10,521 bases of DNA from Pseudomonadota bacterium (lineage in GTDB: Bacteria > Pseudomonadota > Alphaproteobacteria > Rhizobiales > Devosiaceae), in contig JAEYZJ010000204.1 of NCBI GenBank assembly GCA_023430705.1, positions 1-10,521 on the forward strand, given 5' to 3'. Within the stretch, counting starts at the first letter, position 1. Each line of letters starts with the position of its first letter. Shown here in pieces: positions 1 through 7,893 of the stretch. Below the pieces are notes generated by a model. That model did no database searches. It was not told the DNA's origin and saw only the letters and a list, made by a program, of their open reading frames with translations. A program made the translations under genes and the position numbers.

Positions 1-2702
1 TCCGGTTCGCTGATGCGCTCGACCGACACCACCTTCTCGCCTTCGGCGGTGTTGAAGACGGTGACGCCCTGCGATGAGCGGCCGACGATGCGGATGCGGT
101 TGTCCGGCCCGGCATCGACCGGCACGCGGATCACCTGCCCGCCATTGGTGACCAGCATGATCTGGTCGTCCGGTTCGACCGGGAAGGAACCGACCAGCGG
201 CCCGTTGCGGTCGTTCACGGCCATGGCGACGATACCTTTGCCGCCGCGTCCGGTGATCCGATACTCGTGGCTCGAGGTCCGCTTGCCGTAACCGTTCTCC
301 GAGATGGTGAGGATGAACTGTTCGGCTTCGCTCATCAGGACATAGCGCTCCTGACTGAGCTCGCCCGGCTGCGCCTCGTCGTCGCTCGCATTGTCCTCGC
401 TCTCGATCTCGCCACGCACCGCACGGCTCATCTTGAGGTAGGCGGCACGTTCCTCCGAGGTCGCGTCGAAGTGGCGGATGATCGCCATGGCAATGACCTT
501 GTCGCCATCGGCCAGCACGATGCCGCGCACGCCGGTCGAGTCGCGGCCCTTGAAGACACGGACCTCGTCGACCTGGAAGCGGATCGCCTGCCCCAGCAGC
601 GTGGTCAGCAGCACGTCGTCGGTTGCAAGGCAGGTTTCGACACCGACGATCTCGTCGCCGGCATCGAGCTTCATGGCGATCTTGCCGTTCTTGTTGATCT
701 CGACGAAGTCGGCCAGCGAGTTGCGGCGCACGCCACCCGAGCGGGTCGCGAACATGATGTCGAGCTTCTTCCAGTCGCCCTCGTCCTCGGGCAACGGCAT
801 GATCGAGGTGATGCGCTCGTTCGGGTCGAGCGGCAGCATGTTGATGAGCGCCCTGCCCCGTGCCTGCGGCTCGCCTATCGGCAGCCGCCAGACCTTCATC
901 TTGTAGACCTGGCCCGCCGACGAGAAGAACAGCACCGGAGTATGCGTGTTGGCGACGAACAGCCGCGAGACGAAATCCTCGTCGCGCGTGGCCATGCCGG
1001 AACGGCCCTTGCCGCCACGGCGCTGCGCCCGATAGGCGGAAAGCGGCACGCGCTTGATGTAGCCGCCATGCGTGACGGTCACCACCATGTCCTCGCGGGC
1101 GATCAGGTCCTCGTCCTCGAAGTCGCCGGCTGCGTCGTCGATCGCCGTCAGGCGCGGCGTGTTGAACTGCTCCTTGATCGAGGTCAGTTCATCGCGAACG
1201 ATCTGCATCACCCGCTCGCGCGAGCGCAGGATCGACAGGTACTCGGAAATATCGGCACCGAGCCCGTTCAGTTCCTCGCCGATCTCGTTGACGCCCAGCG
1301 CCGTGAGGCGGCTGAGGGTCAGCGCCAGAATGGCGCGCGCTTGCTCGTCGGACAGCTTGAAGGTGCCGTCCTCGCTCATCCGGTGGCGGGGATCGTCGAT
1401 CAGGGCGATCAGCGGGGCCACGTCGCGGGCCGGCCAGTCGCGCTCCATAAGGCGCTCACGCGCCGTGGCCGGGTCCGGCGAAGTCCGGATCAGGCGGATC
1501 ACCTCGTCGACGTTGGCCACCGCCACGGCGAGGCCGACCAGGATATGGGCGCGGTCGCGCGCCTTGTTGAGGAGGAAGCGCGTGCGGCGCGTCACCACGA
1601 CTTCGCGGAAGTCGATGAAGGCCGTGAGCATCGTCTTGAGGCCCATCAGCTCCGGCTTGCCGCCGTTGAGCGCCACGAAGTTGCAGCCGAACGAGCTCTG
1701 CAGCGGCGTGAACCGGTAGAGCTGGTTCAGCACCACGTCGGGCACCGCGTCGCGCCTCAGCTCGATCACCACGCGCATGCCCTCGCGATCGGATTCGTCG
1801 CGCACGTCCGAGATGCCTTCGATGCGCTTGTCGCGCACCAGTTCGGCGATCTTCTCGATCATGACCGCCTTGTTCACCTGGTAGGGGATCTCGGTGAGGA
1901 TGATGGCCTCGCGGCCGCCGCGGATCTCCTCGATATGGGACTTGCCGCGGACAAGGATGGAGCCGCGCCCGGTCTCGTAGGCCTGGCGGATGCCGGAACG
2001 GCCCAGGATGATCGCCGCGGTCGGGAAGTCCGGCCCCGGCAGGACCGTCATGAGGTCCTCGGTCAGTGCGTCCGGATTCTCCATCAGCATCAGCAGCGCG
2101 TCGATCACCTCGCCCAGGTTGTGGGTGGGGATGTTCGTCGCCATGCCCACGGCGATGCCCTGCGCACCGTTGACCAGCAGGTTCGGGAACCCGGCGGGCA
2201 GCACAGTCGGCTCCCGCTCGGACGCGTCGTAGTTGTCCTTGAAGTCGATGGTGTCCTTGTCGAGGTCGTCGAGCAGGCTGTCGGTGACCTTCTCCATGCG
2301 CACTTCGGTGTAGCGCATGGCCGCCGGCATATCGCCGTCGACCGAGCCGAAATTGCCCTGCCCGTCGATCAGCGTTACGCGCAGCGAGAACTCCTGCGCC
2401 ATGCGCACCAGCGACATGTACACCGCGTCGTTCGAGTGCGGGTGGTACTTACCGATCACGTCGCCGACCACGCGGGCCGACTTGCGATAGGGCCGGTTCC
2501 ACGCATACCCCTGCTCGTGCATCGAATAGAGGATACGCCGGTGCACGGGCTTGAGCCCGTCGCGCACGTCGGGAAGCGCCCGGCTCACGATCACGCTCAT
2601 GGCGTAATCGAGGTAGGACTTGCGCATCTCGTCGGTCAGCGAAATCGGGGCGATGTCGGACGGCGACGGTGCGCCGGTCTCGTCTTCGGTATTGTCTGCC
2701 AC
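1..2702 (-). CDS. gyrA: DNA gyrase subunit A (C-terminus cut by the window edge)
   Basis: GyrA is the breakage-reunion subunit of the A2B2 gyrase that introduces negative supercoils into DNA in the cytoplasm. About 900 codons are visible. The N-terminus reads (V/M)ADNTEDETGAPS, followed by the conserved LDYAMSVIVSRALPDVRDG block, the active-site tyrosine at residue 131 within AAMRYTE (Tyr122 in E. coli), and the GyrA box QRRGGKG at residues 560-566, which separates gyrase from ParC. The rest is the C-terminal DNA-wrapping pinwheel, with an acidic insert at about residues 763-785. Probably only 10-30 residues are missing. The start is the GTG at 2702-2700: an in-frame TAG lies six codons upstream and no other start intervenes, although no good Shine-Dalgarno is seen. 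The quinolone-determining loop is odd: residues 90-92 are Ser-Asn-Asp and residue 96 is Met, where E. coli has Gly-Asp-Ser and Asp. It is transcribed away from the exporter gene. Identity is very secure. Confidence 0.97.
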   Translation of the reverse strand, partial: MADNTEDETGAPSPSDIAPISLTDEMRKSYLDYAMSVIVSRALPDVRDGLKPVHRRILYSMHEQGYAWNRPYRKSARVVGDVIGKYHPHSNDAVYMSLVRMAQEFSLRVTLIDGQGNFGSVDGDMPAAMRYTEVRMEKVTDSLLDDLDKDTIDFKDNYDASEREPTVLPAGFPNLLVNGAQGIAVGMATNIPTHNLGEVIDALLMLMENPDALTEDLMTVLPGPDFPTAAIILGRSGIRQAYETGRGSILVRGKSHIEEIRGGREAIILTEIPYQVNKAVMIEKIAELVRDKRIEGISDVRDESDREGMRVVIELRRDAVPDVVLNQLYRFTPLQSSFGCNFVALNGGKPELMGLKTMLTAFIDFREVVVTRRTRFLLNKARDRAHILVGLAVAVANVDEVIRLIRTSPDPATARERLMERDWPARDVAPLIALIDDPRHRMSEDGTFKLSDEQARAILALTLSRLTALGVNEIGEELNGLGADISEYLSILRSRERVMQIVRDELTSIKEQFNTPRLTAIDDAAGDFEDEDLIAREDMVVTVTHGGYIKRVPLSAYRAQRRGGKGRSGMATRDEDFVSRLFVANTHTPVLFFSSAGQVYKMKVWRLPIGEPQARGRALINMLPLDPNERITSIMPLPEDEGDWKKLDIMFATRSGGVRRNSLADFVEINKNGKIAMKLDAGDEIVGVETCLATDDVLLTTLLGQAIRFQVDEVRVFKGRDSTGVRGIVLADGDKVIAMAIIRHFDATSEERAAYLKMSRAVRGEIESEDNASDDEAQPGELSQERYVLMSEAEQFILTISENGYGKRTSSHEYRITGRGGKGIVAMAVNDRNGPLVGSFPVEPDDQIMLVTNGGQVIRVPVDAGPDNRIRIVGRSSQGVTVFNTAEGEKVVSVERISEP

Positions 2703-2855
2703 GGGGCCGTTTTCGAACTATGGAAACCAAGGCGAAGCATTAGGCGATTCCCGCCCCGGAAACCAATGACCGACGGGCATTGCGCAGAGATGTCCACGGA
2801 TTGGCGGAATACCGGACGCTTCGCGCGCCACAATGACGTGCGTTTGCGGCAACTT

Positions 2856-2874
2856 TGGGCCAAAAAGCGGCCCA
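2856..2874. repeat. Inverted repeat in the gyrA/exporter divergent spacer
   Basis: Perfect dyad: TGGGCC, 7-nt spacer AAAAAGC, GGCCCA. It lies about 150 bp upstream of the gyrA start and about 110 bp upstream of the exporter start. No T-run follows on either strand, so it does not look like an intrinsic terminator. It could be an operator or part of the gyrA leader. Function is unknown. Confidence 0.4.
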
Positions 2875-2897
2875 GACCCGGCACAGTAGTCTGTTGT

Positions 2898-2922
2898 TGG
2901 CAGTCAAACGGCTGGACTGCCA
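2898..2922. promoter_or_regulatory. 8-bp inverted repeat upstream of the exporter gene (possible operator)
   Basis: Perfect dyad: TGGCAGTC, 9-nt spacer, GACTGCCA. It ends 60 bp upstream of the exporter start. The arm length and the centre-to-centre spacing of about 17 bp would suit a dimeric regulator binding about two half-turns apart, so an operator for the exporter pair is reasonable. An RNA hairpin in a long leader is the alternative. No -35/-10 pair could be assigned with confidence in this spacer on either strand. Confidence 0.4.
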
Positions 2923-2982
2923 GTTTCTGAGCCCTTATTGATCCGCGCTCGACGCGGGGCGCAGGACCGAGGGAAGATTCTT

Positions 2983-5280
2983 TTGACTAGCAATACTCTG
3001 CTGGGCCGGCTCTGGAACTGGTCCTTCGGTCACGACCGCTCCATCGGGTTCGGACTGGAATCGATCGGCCACATGACTTTGCGCTGGCCGCGCATCGTCG
3101 CGACGCTCGCCCTCGCCATGACCATCTTCTGCGCGTTCCAGATTCCGCGCACCACCGTCGATGGCGACATGTTGCGCGTCTTCGCCGATTCCGGCGCGGA
3201 GTATACGGCCTACGAACACCTGGCCGACACCTTCGGCACGTTCGAGAACGACGTCTACCTGCTCATCCGCTCGCCCGACCTCACCAATCCCGAGACCATC
3301 GAGACGATCCGCGCGATGGCGCTCGACCTCGCCAACAGCGAGTACGTCACGGGCACCATGTCGGCGTTCACGCTGCGCGTTCCGGGCGAAGGCGGCACTA
3401 CCCTGCCCGCCGTGCCCGAGGGCATGAAGAGCCCCGAGGAGGTTCGGGAGGCCCTGCTCCGGCTCTACGAAACCGACCCGATGATGCGCAACCTCATCAA
3501 CCCGGACCTCTCCGGGGTGGTGATCATCGCCTTCCCCAACCCCGAGATGACCAAGGGGAACGGCACCAAGGCGATGATCCAGAGCCTGCGCGACACCGTG
3601 GAGTTCTGGCAGGACGGCAGTATCGAGGTCGAGCTGACGGGTCCGCCGATCTGGACCAGCGAGATGCTGAACGCCGCGGTGGACGACCAGATCACGTTCA
3701 CCATCTACGGCTTCGCCCTCGGGGCGCTGATCGCCCTGTTCTCGCTGCGCTCGTTCTGGGGCGCCGTGATCGTCGCCGCGACGCCCTTCGTCGCCGTCCT
3801 GTGGGTGATGGGGACCATCATCGCGCTGTTCGGCTCGTTCTCCTTCCTCACCATCATCGTCACCACCATCGTCCTGGTGATCGCTTTCGCCGAGAGCCTG
3901 TTCTTCATCTTCAACTGGCTCGCCTACTGGCGCGAAGGCATGGATCCGAGCAAGGCCGTCGACGAAACGGTGCGGGTCGTGGGTCCCGCCAGCGCCCTGA
4001 CCATGTTGACGACGCTGGTCTCCTTTGCCTCGCTGTCGCTCACCCCCGGCCAGGGCATTCAGGAATTTTCACTGGCCGGCTCAATCGCTTCGATCACGAA
4101 CTTCATCTGCCTGATGACGTTCCTGCCGCTGCTCCTGAAGCTCGCCATCCGTCTCGGCTTCAAGGCGCCCAAGCCCAGCTTCGCCATTACCGCCCCGATC
4201 CCGGTGGCCTGGTGGGTCGCGAGCCGCATGGGCCGCCCGCTGGCGGTGCTCGCCATCGTCCTCACCGGCCTGCTGCTGATCCCCTATGCGCTGATCCAGC
4301 CCCGCTTCTCGTTCGAGGACTTCATGGCCAAGAACTCGACCGCGCTGACCGCGGCCGAGGAGATCGATGCCGGCGTCGGCGGCGTCGCCCCGCTCTATGT
4401 CAACGTGCCGCTCGACCAGGGCATCGCCGACGTCGGCGACGAGGACTTCGAGAAGGTCACCCGCGTCCACCGGATCGTCGAGAAGTATCTCGGCCAGAAC
4501 AAGGTGATCTCGGCCGCCGCGTTCACGCACTACGCGGACTCGGGCTTCACCCGCGAGCAGATCTTCAATGCCGTGGGCGACCTCAGGCAGCGGTTCGTCA
4601 CCGACGACGGCAACCACGCCCTCGTCACCGGCTTCATGCCCACCATCATCTCGTCCGAGGAACTCATCCGGCTCAAGGAGGGCATCGAGGCCGACATCCG
4701 GGCGGCGGGCATCGAGGGGGCTGAAGTCGGCGGCTTCCGGGTGATGACCACCTATGCCACCGACAACATCGTGCGCGGGCTGCAGCTCGACCTGACGCTG
4801 TCGGTGATCGTCAACCTGTTCCTGATCGGCTGGGCATTCCGCTCGCTCCGCGTGGCCATCGCCGCGGCCATCCCCAACCTGTTCCCGGTGCTCGGGACCG
4901 AAGCGTGGCTATACTTCTCCGGTGCCGGGCTGCAGCTGACCACAGTCCTGGCGCTGACCATCGCGTTCGGCATCGCGGTCGACGACACCACCCACTTCCT
5001 GTCGCATTACCTGCATTCGCGACGCGAGGAAGGCCGCTCGCACATGGATGCGATCCATCACACCATGCAGCGCATCGGCGGCGCGATTATTGCCGCCACG
5101 CTGATCCTTTGCTCCGGCATGGCAATCGTCATGTTCTCCGCCCTGCCGCAAGTCGCCTTGTTTGGTACCTTGTTTGTGATAACTCTCGGCTTTGCATTGA
5201 TCGGCGATGTCTTCATCCTGCCGGCACTGCTGGTCGCCGGGGGGCGATTCTTTCATCCGCTTGGAGGCGTTAAGAAATGA
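2983..5280 (+). CDS. RND/MMPL-family exporter, 12 transmembrane segments
   Basis: A 765-residue inner-membrane transporter of the RND superfamily, closest in style to MMPL/HpnN-type proteins that move lipids or other hydrophobic molecules using proton motive force. It has the duplicated RND plan: TM1 at about 37-54, a periplasmic domain at about 55-235, TM2-6 at about 238-386, TM7 at about 419-438, a second periplasmic domain at about 440-600, and TM8-12 at about 603-752. The second half carries the typical TM10 motif GIAVDDTTHF (Asp667-Asp668 region). In the TM4 equivalent the motif is AFAES, with Glu304 as the only acidic residue. The start is TTG at 2983: GAGGGA at 2969-2974 lies 8 nt upstream. 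Another TTG at 2938 would add 15 residues but has poorer ribosome-binding context. The stop overlaps the next gene's start by 4 nt, so the two are probably co-translated. The substrate cannot be read from sequence. Confidence 0.9.
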   Translation: MTSNTLLGRLWNWSFGHDRSIGFGLESIGHMTLRWPRIVATLALAMTIFCAFQIPRTTVDGDMLRVFADSGAEYTAYEHLADTFGTFENDVYLLIRSPDLTNPETIETIRAMALDLANSEYVTGTMSAFTLRVPGEGGTTLPAVPEGMKSPEEVREALLRLYETDPMMRNLINPDLSGVVIIAFPNPEMTKGNGTKAMIQSLRDTVEFWQDGSIEVELTGPPIWTSEMLNAAVDDQITFTIYGFALGALIALFSLRSFWGAVIVAATPFVAVLWVMGTIIALFGSFSFLTIIVTTIVLVIAFAESLFFIFNWLAYWREGMDPSKAVDETVRVVGPASALTMLTTLVSFASLSLTPGQGIQEFSLAGSIASITNFICLMTFLPLLLKLAIRLGFKAPKPSFAITAPIPVAWWVASRMGRPLAVLAIVLTGLLLIPYALIQPRFSFEDFMAKNSTALTAAEEIDAGVGGVAPLYVNVPLDQGIADVGDEDFEKVTRVHRIVEKYLGQNKVISAAAFTHYADSGFTREQIFNAVGDLRQRFVTDDGNHALVTGFMPTIISSEELIRLKEGIEADIRAAGIEGAEVGGFRVMTTYATDNIVRGLQLDLTLSVIVNLFLIGWAFRSLRVAIAAAIPNLFPVLGTEAWLYFSGAGLQLTTVLALTIAFGIAVDDTTHFLSHYLHSRREEGRSHMDAIHHTMQRIGGAIIAATLILCSGMAIVMFSALPQVALFGTLFVITLGFALIGDVFILPALLVAGGRFFHPLGGVKK

Positions 5281-5807
5281 AGTCTGGACCCCTGACGCGC
5301 ATCGTCGCGCTCGCCGGTCTGCTCGCCGTCACCCCGATGTCCGTCGCCCCGGCGATCGCTGCGCCGGCCGACGTTGCCCTGCTGAAATCCTACATCGGTT
5401 CCTGGAAGGGCCGCGGCGAACTCATCGGCGCCGAGAGCGAGTCCGTGGTCTGTCGCCTCAGCCTGAGCGAAGGCAATTCCGACAAGGTCAACTATTCCGG
5501 CCGCTGCTCGCTTGCGGGCACCAGCCTGTCGGTCAACGGCACGCTCGCCTACAGCGACCAGAACAGGCGCTACGAAGCGGCCATGACCTCGAACGTCACG
5601 TTCTCCGGCCTCGCCATCGGCAAGAAGACCGGTGACGGCATCGTCTTCAACCTCAAGGAGCGGAACAAGGACGAGGAAGGCAACGACCTCACCATTACCG
5701 CCGCCATCGCGCTGAAGGGCAAGGGCTCGACCATCCACGTGGACTTCAACGTCGTCTTCAATTCCACCGGCGACACCCTGAAGGCCTCGGTGCCGTTCAC
5801 CAAGTAA
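5277..5807 (+). CDS. Small secreted beta-rich protein coupled to the RND exporter
   Basis: A 176-residue protein of unknown function. It has a clear Sec signal peptide: Lys2 and Arg8, hydrophobic core IVALAGLLAV, and a probable signal-peptidase I cut after AIA (residues 26-28). No lipobox cysteine is present, so it should be free in the periplasm or outside. The mature part opens with a SYIGSWKGRGEL segment (about 38-49), reminiscent of the first strand of lipocalin-like barrels. Alternating hydrophobic strands run to the C-terminus. Cys59 and Cys77 could form a disulfide. Its ATG overlaps the exporter's TGA (ATGA at 5277-5280), a strong sign of translational coupling and shared function. A periplasmic ligand carrier or adaptor for the exporter is an inference from context and fold type, not from homology I can name. 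Confidence 0.85.
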   Translation: MKSGPLTRIVALAGLLAVTPMSVAPAIAAPADVALLKSYIGSWKGRGELIGAESESVVCRLSLSEGNSDKVNYSGRCSLAGTSLSVNGTLAYSDQNRRYEAAMTSNVTFSGLAIGKKTGDGIVFNLKERNKDEEGNDLTITAAIALKGKGSTIHVDFNVVFNSTGDTLKASVPFTK

Positions 5808-5817
5808 GACGAAATCC

Positions 5818-5837
5818 GGCCCCGCCTGGGCGGGACC
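5818..5837 (+). other. GC-rich hairpin just after the secreted-protein gene
   Basis: Ten bases after the TAA stop, CCCGC and GCGGG pair across the loop CTGG. The stem continues through one mismatch into a GG/CC pair. No T-run follows, so it may only stabilise the 3' end of the transcript or assist the terminator 25 bp further on. Confidence 0.35.
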
Positions 5838-5860
5838 GACCTCCGAAACCCCAGCATTTC

Positions 5861-5892
5861 CGGGCGGCCATCGTGCCGCCCGTTCCGTTCTT
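5861..5892 (+). terminator. Likely intrinsic terminator of the exporter pair
   Basis: A perfect 8-bp stem (CGGGCGGC with GCCGCCCG) closes a 6-nt loop CATCGT at 5861-5882. It is followed by the T-rich stretch TTCCGTTCTT. The T-run is broken by C and G, so efficiency is uncertain. It lies between the secreted-protein gene and the diguanylate cyclase gene, both on the plus strand, and would separate the two transcription units. Confidence 0.55.
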
Positions 5893-5909
5893 GGTGAACG
5901 CAGTCCAGG

Positions 5910-5930
5910 CGAAATGAGCCTATCATTTCG
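5910..5930. promoter_or_regulatory. AT-containing inverted repeat upstream of the diguanylate cyclase (possible operator)
   Basis: Perfect 8-bp arms CGAAATGA and TCATTTCG around the 5-nt centre GCCTA. It sits 58 bp before the cyclase ATG and after the terminator, so it belongs to the cyclase control region. Compact symmetry and a low-GC arm core fit a protein-binding site; a 5'-leader hairpin is also possible. I do not recognise the motif as a named operator. Confidence 0.45.
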
Positions 5931-5931
5931 G

Positions 5932-5953
5932 CGCATGTTAACGAGATCATGCG
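5932..5953. repeat. Second inverted repeat in the cyclase leader
   Basis: Six-base arms CGCATG and CATGCG separated by 10 nt (TTAACGAGAT). It begins one base after the preceding dyad, so two inverted repeats stand back to back within 44 bp upstream of the cyclase start. Arms of six bases can occur by chance in GC-rich DNA; the adjacency is what makes it worth noting. Confidence 0.3.
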
Positions 5954-5988
5954 ACACAGGGGGCGACGACTAACCGGAATACCCGGAT

Positions 5989-7872
5989 ATGGCCTATCCG
6001 GCACGCAAATCTCTGAGCCTCCGGGCTTTTGCCTATGTATTGGCGATCTCCACGGCCATCCTCGCCTTCGAGGGCTGGCGCGAATGGTCGGCGTACGAGG
6101 CGGCCCTGGTAGAGGCCCGGCGCGATGTGCGTAACCTCGCCCGCTCCATGCGCCAGCATGCCGAAGACACCTACAAGATCGCCGAGCAGGCCATCGACAT
6201 GGTGGCCTACCAGTTGAGCGTATACGGCACCAAGCCCAATGCCCGCGACAAGGCAGTGTCTTTCATTCGGCACCTGCTCGAGAGTTCGCCCCGGCTCGCC
6301 GAGATCACCGTCTACGACGCCGCCGGCCGCTGGCTGGCCTCCACGGCCACGTCGGCGCCGCATGTGCCGGACCGTTCCACCGACCGTGTCTTCCTCGAAC
6401 ACCGGAACAGCGGCTCACCCGCCACCATCTTCGGCCCGCCGGGACCGGATGAGACCGGGAGCGCCATCCTCACCACCGTCAGCAAGGCGATCATCGACGA
6501 CACAGGCCGGTTCGAAGGGATCATCGTCGTCACCATCGACTCCCGCTATTTCGCGTCCGTCCACTCGGCGGTGGATATCGGCGTCGATGGGGCCATCATG
6601 CTCTACGACCACTCCGGCCGGGCGATCACGCGCGAGCCATTCAAGTCGCAGACTGCAACGTCCAGCGTCGAGGTGTTCCGGCCGCGATCCGGCTCGGGCG
6701 ATCACGGCAACTTCGACTTCATCCCTGCATCCGACGGCATCCTGCGCATCGCCGGATACGACCGCGGATCGCGCTACCCGGTCACCGCAGTCGCCGCGTT
6801 TTCCGACACCTCGGCGCTTGCGGACTGGTGGCGCGGGGCCCTGCTGCGGGGCCTTGTGACGGTGGGCTTCGCACTCGCCGTAGCCGTCCAGGGCCTTCGC
6901 CTCGCCCAGCAGATCCGCCGCCGCCAGCACAGCGAGGCCGAACTGGCCCAGAAGGAACGCGAATTCCGCCTGCTTGCCGAAAGCGCCAGCGATCTCGTCG
7001 AGCGCTTCACCATCGACGGCATCCGCACCTACATCTCGCCAGCCCTGCAGCGCCTGACCGGCGACTCTCCGGCCGACCTGATCGGCAAGCCCGTCCTCGA
7101 TGTCATCCACGAGGACGACCGCCCCGAGGTGGAGGCCGCGGCCGATCGCCTGCGCCGTGGGCGGACCGAGCAGGAGACCGTCTCGTTCCGCCGGACGCAT
7201 CGCGACGGCCGCGAAATCTGGCTCGAAACCTCACTGCGCGTAGCGGCCGAAGGCCCTGGCCAGTTCTCGGTGGTGGGGATCACCAGGGACGTAACCGATC
7301 GCAAGAACCTCGAACGCCAGCTCGAGGGCATGGCGATGCGCGACGGGCTGACCGAGCTCGCCAATCGCCGCGCCTTCGATACCGCCCTGGCGCGCGAAGT
7401 CGCCCGCTCGCACCGCGCCCGCACGCCGCTCTCGCTGCTGCTGATCGATGCCGACCGCTTCAAGCGCTACAACGACGACAACGGCCACCTCGCCGGCGAT
7501 GCCTGCCTCAGGTCGATGGCCGCCGTCGTCGACAAGGCCGCCCGGCGACCCGCGGACCTTGCCGCTCGCTTCGGCGGCGAAGAACTCGTCCTGCTGCTGC
7601 CCGAAACCGACCTCGACGCGGCCCGCGCGATAGGCATCGAGCTCTGCCGCCAGGTGGAGGAACTCGCCATCGCGCATCCGCGCAACCCGCCGTGGCGCAC
7701 CGCTACGGTCAGCATAGGTGTCGCCTCGATCGATCCCAACGACGAGGATGCGATCTATGACGGCACATGGCTGATCAACACCGCTGACCTGGCCCTCTAC
7801 GACGCCAAGGGCCAGGGCCGAAACCAGTGCATCGCCGCACCTCGGCGCGTCAGGACCCGGCTGGTCGGCTGA
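5989..7872 (+). CDS. Membrane-bound diguanylate cyclase: sensor, PAS, GGDEF
   Basis: A 627-residue enzyme predicted to join two GTP into cyclic di-GMP, the second messenger controlling motility and biofilm. TM1 (about 12-27) and TM2 (about 286-303) bracket an extracytoplasmic domain of about 255 residues that resembles a Cache-type sensor (ITVYDAAGRWLAST, then IIVVTIDSRYF). A short helical linker leads to a PAS domain (about 322-435, ending VVGITRDVTDRKNLE). The GGDEF domain (about 445-617) has metal ligand Asp487 in LLLIDADRFK, the active-site motif GGEEL at 529-533 (an accepted active variant) and an intact inhibitory site Arg520-Pro-Ala-Asp523, exactly five residues before GGEEL. It should therefore be active and product-inhibited. 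No EAL domain is present. The ATG at 5989 is the first possible start: an in-frame TAA stands 18 nt upstream. GGA about 10 nt before it is a weak ribosome site. The signal sensed is unknown. Confidence 0.93.
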   Translation: MAYPARKSLSLRAFAYVLAISTAILAFEGWREWSAYEAALVEARRDVRNLARSMRQHAEDTYKIAEQAIDMVAYQLSVYGTKPNARDKAVSFIRHLLESSPRLAEITVYDAAGRWLASTATSAPHVPDRSTDRVFLEHRNSGSPATIFGPPGPDETGSAILTTVSKAIIDDTGRFEGIIVVTIDSRYFASVHSAVDIGVDGAIMLYDHSGRAITREPFKSQTATSSVEVFRPRSGSGDHGNFDFIPASDGILRIAGYDRGSRYPVTAVAAFSDTSALADWWRGALLRGLVTVGFALAVAVQGLRLAQQIRRRQHSEAELAQKEREFRLLAESASDLVERFTIDGIRTYISPALQRLTGDSPADLIGKPVLDVIHEDDRPEVEAAADRLRRGRTEQETVSFRRTHRDGREIWLETSLRVAAEGPGQFSVVGITRDVTDRKNLERQLEGMAMRDGLTELANRRAFDTALAREVARSHRARTPLSLLLIDADRFKRYNDDNGHLAGDACLRSMAAVVDKAARRPADLAARFGGEELVLLLPETDLDAARAIGIELCRQVEELAIAHPRNPPWRTATVSIGVASIDPNDEDAIYDGTWLINTADLALYDAKGQGRNQCIAAPRRVRTRLVG

Positions 7873-7893
7873 CCCACGGGCCTCGCTGGTGTG

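Noticed and set aside
267..2930. A very long (887-codon) open frame on the plus strand
   Set aside because: It runs antisense to gyrA in highly GC-biased DNA. Its translation is His/Arg/Asp/Val-rich low-information sequence, while the minus strand gives an unmistakable GyrA. It is a codon-bias shadow.
3801..4724. A 307-codon alternative frame inside the exporter gene, and similar frames inside the cyclase (6828-7760, 6415-7200)
   Set aside because: Arg/Pro/Ala/His-rich composition and full overlap with well-supported genes mark them as shadows.
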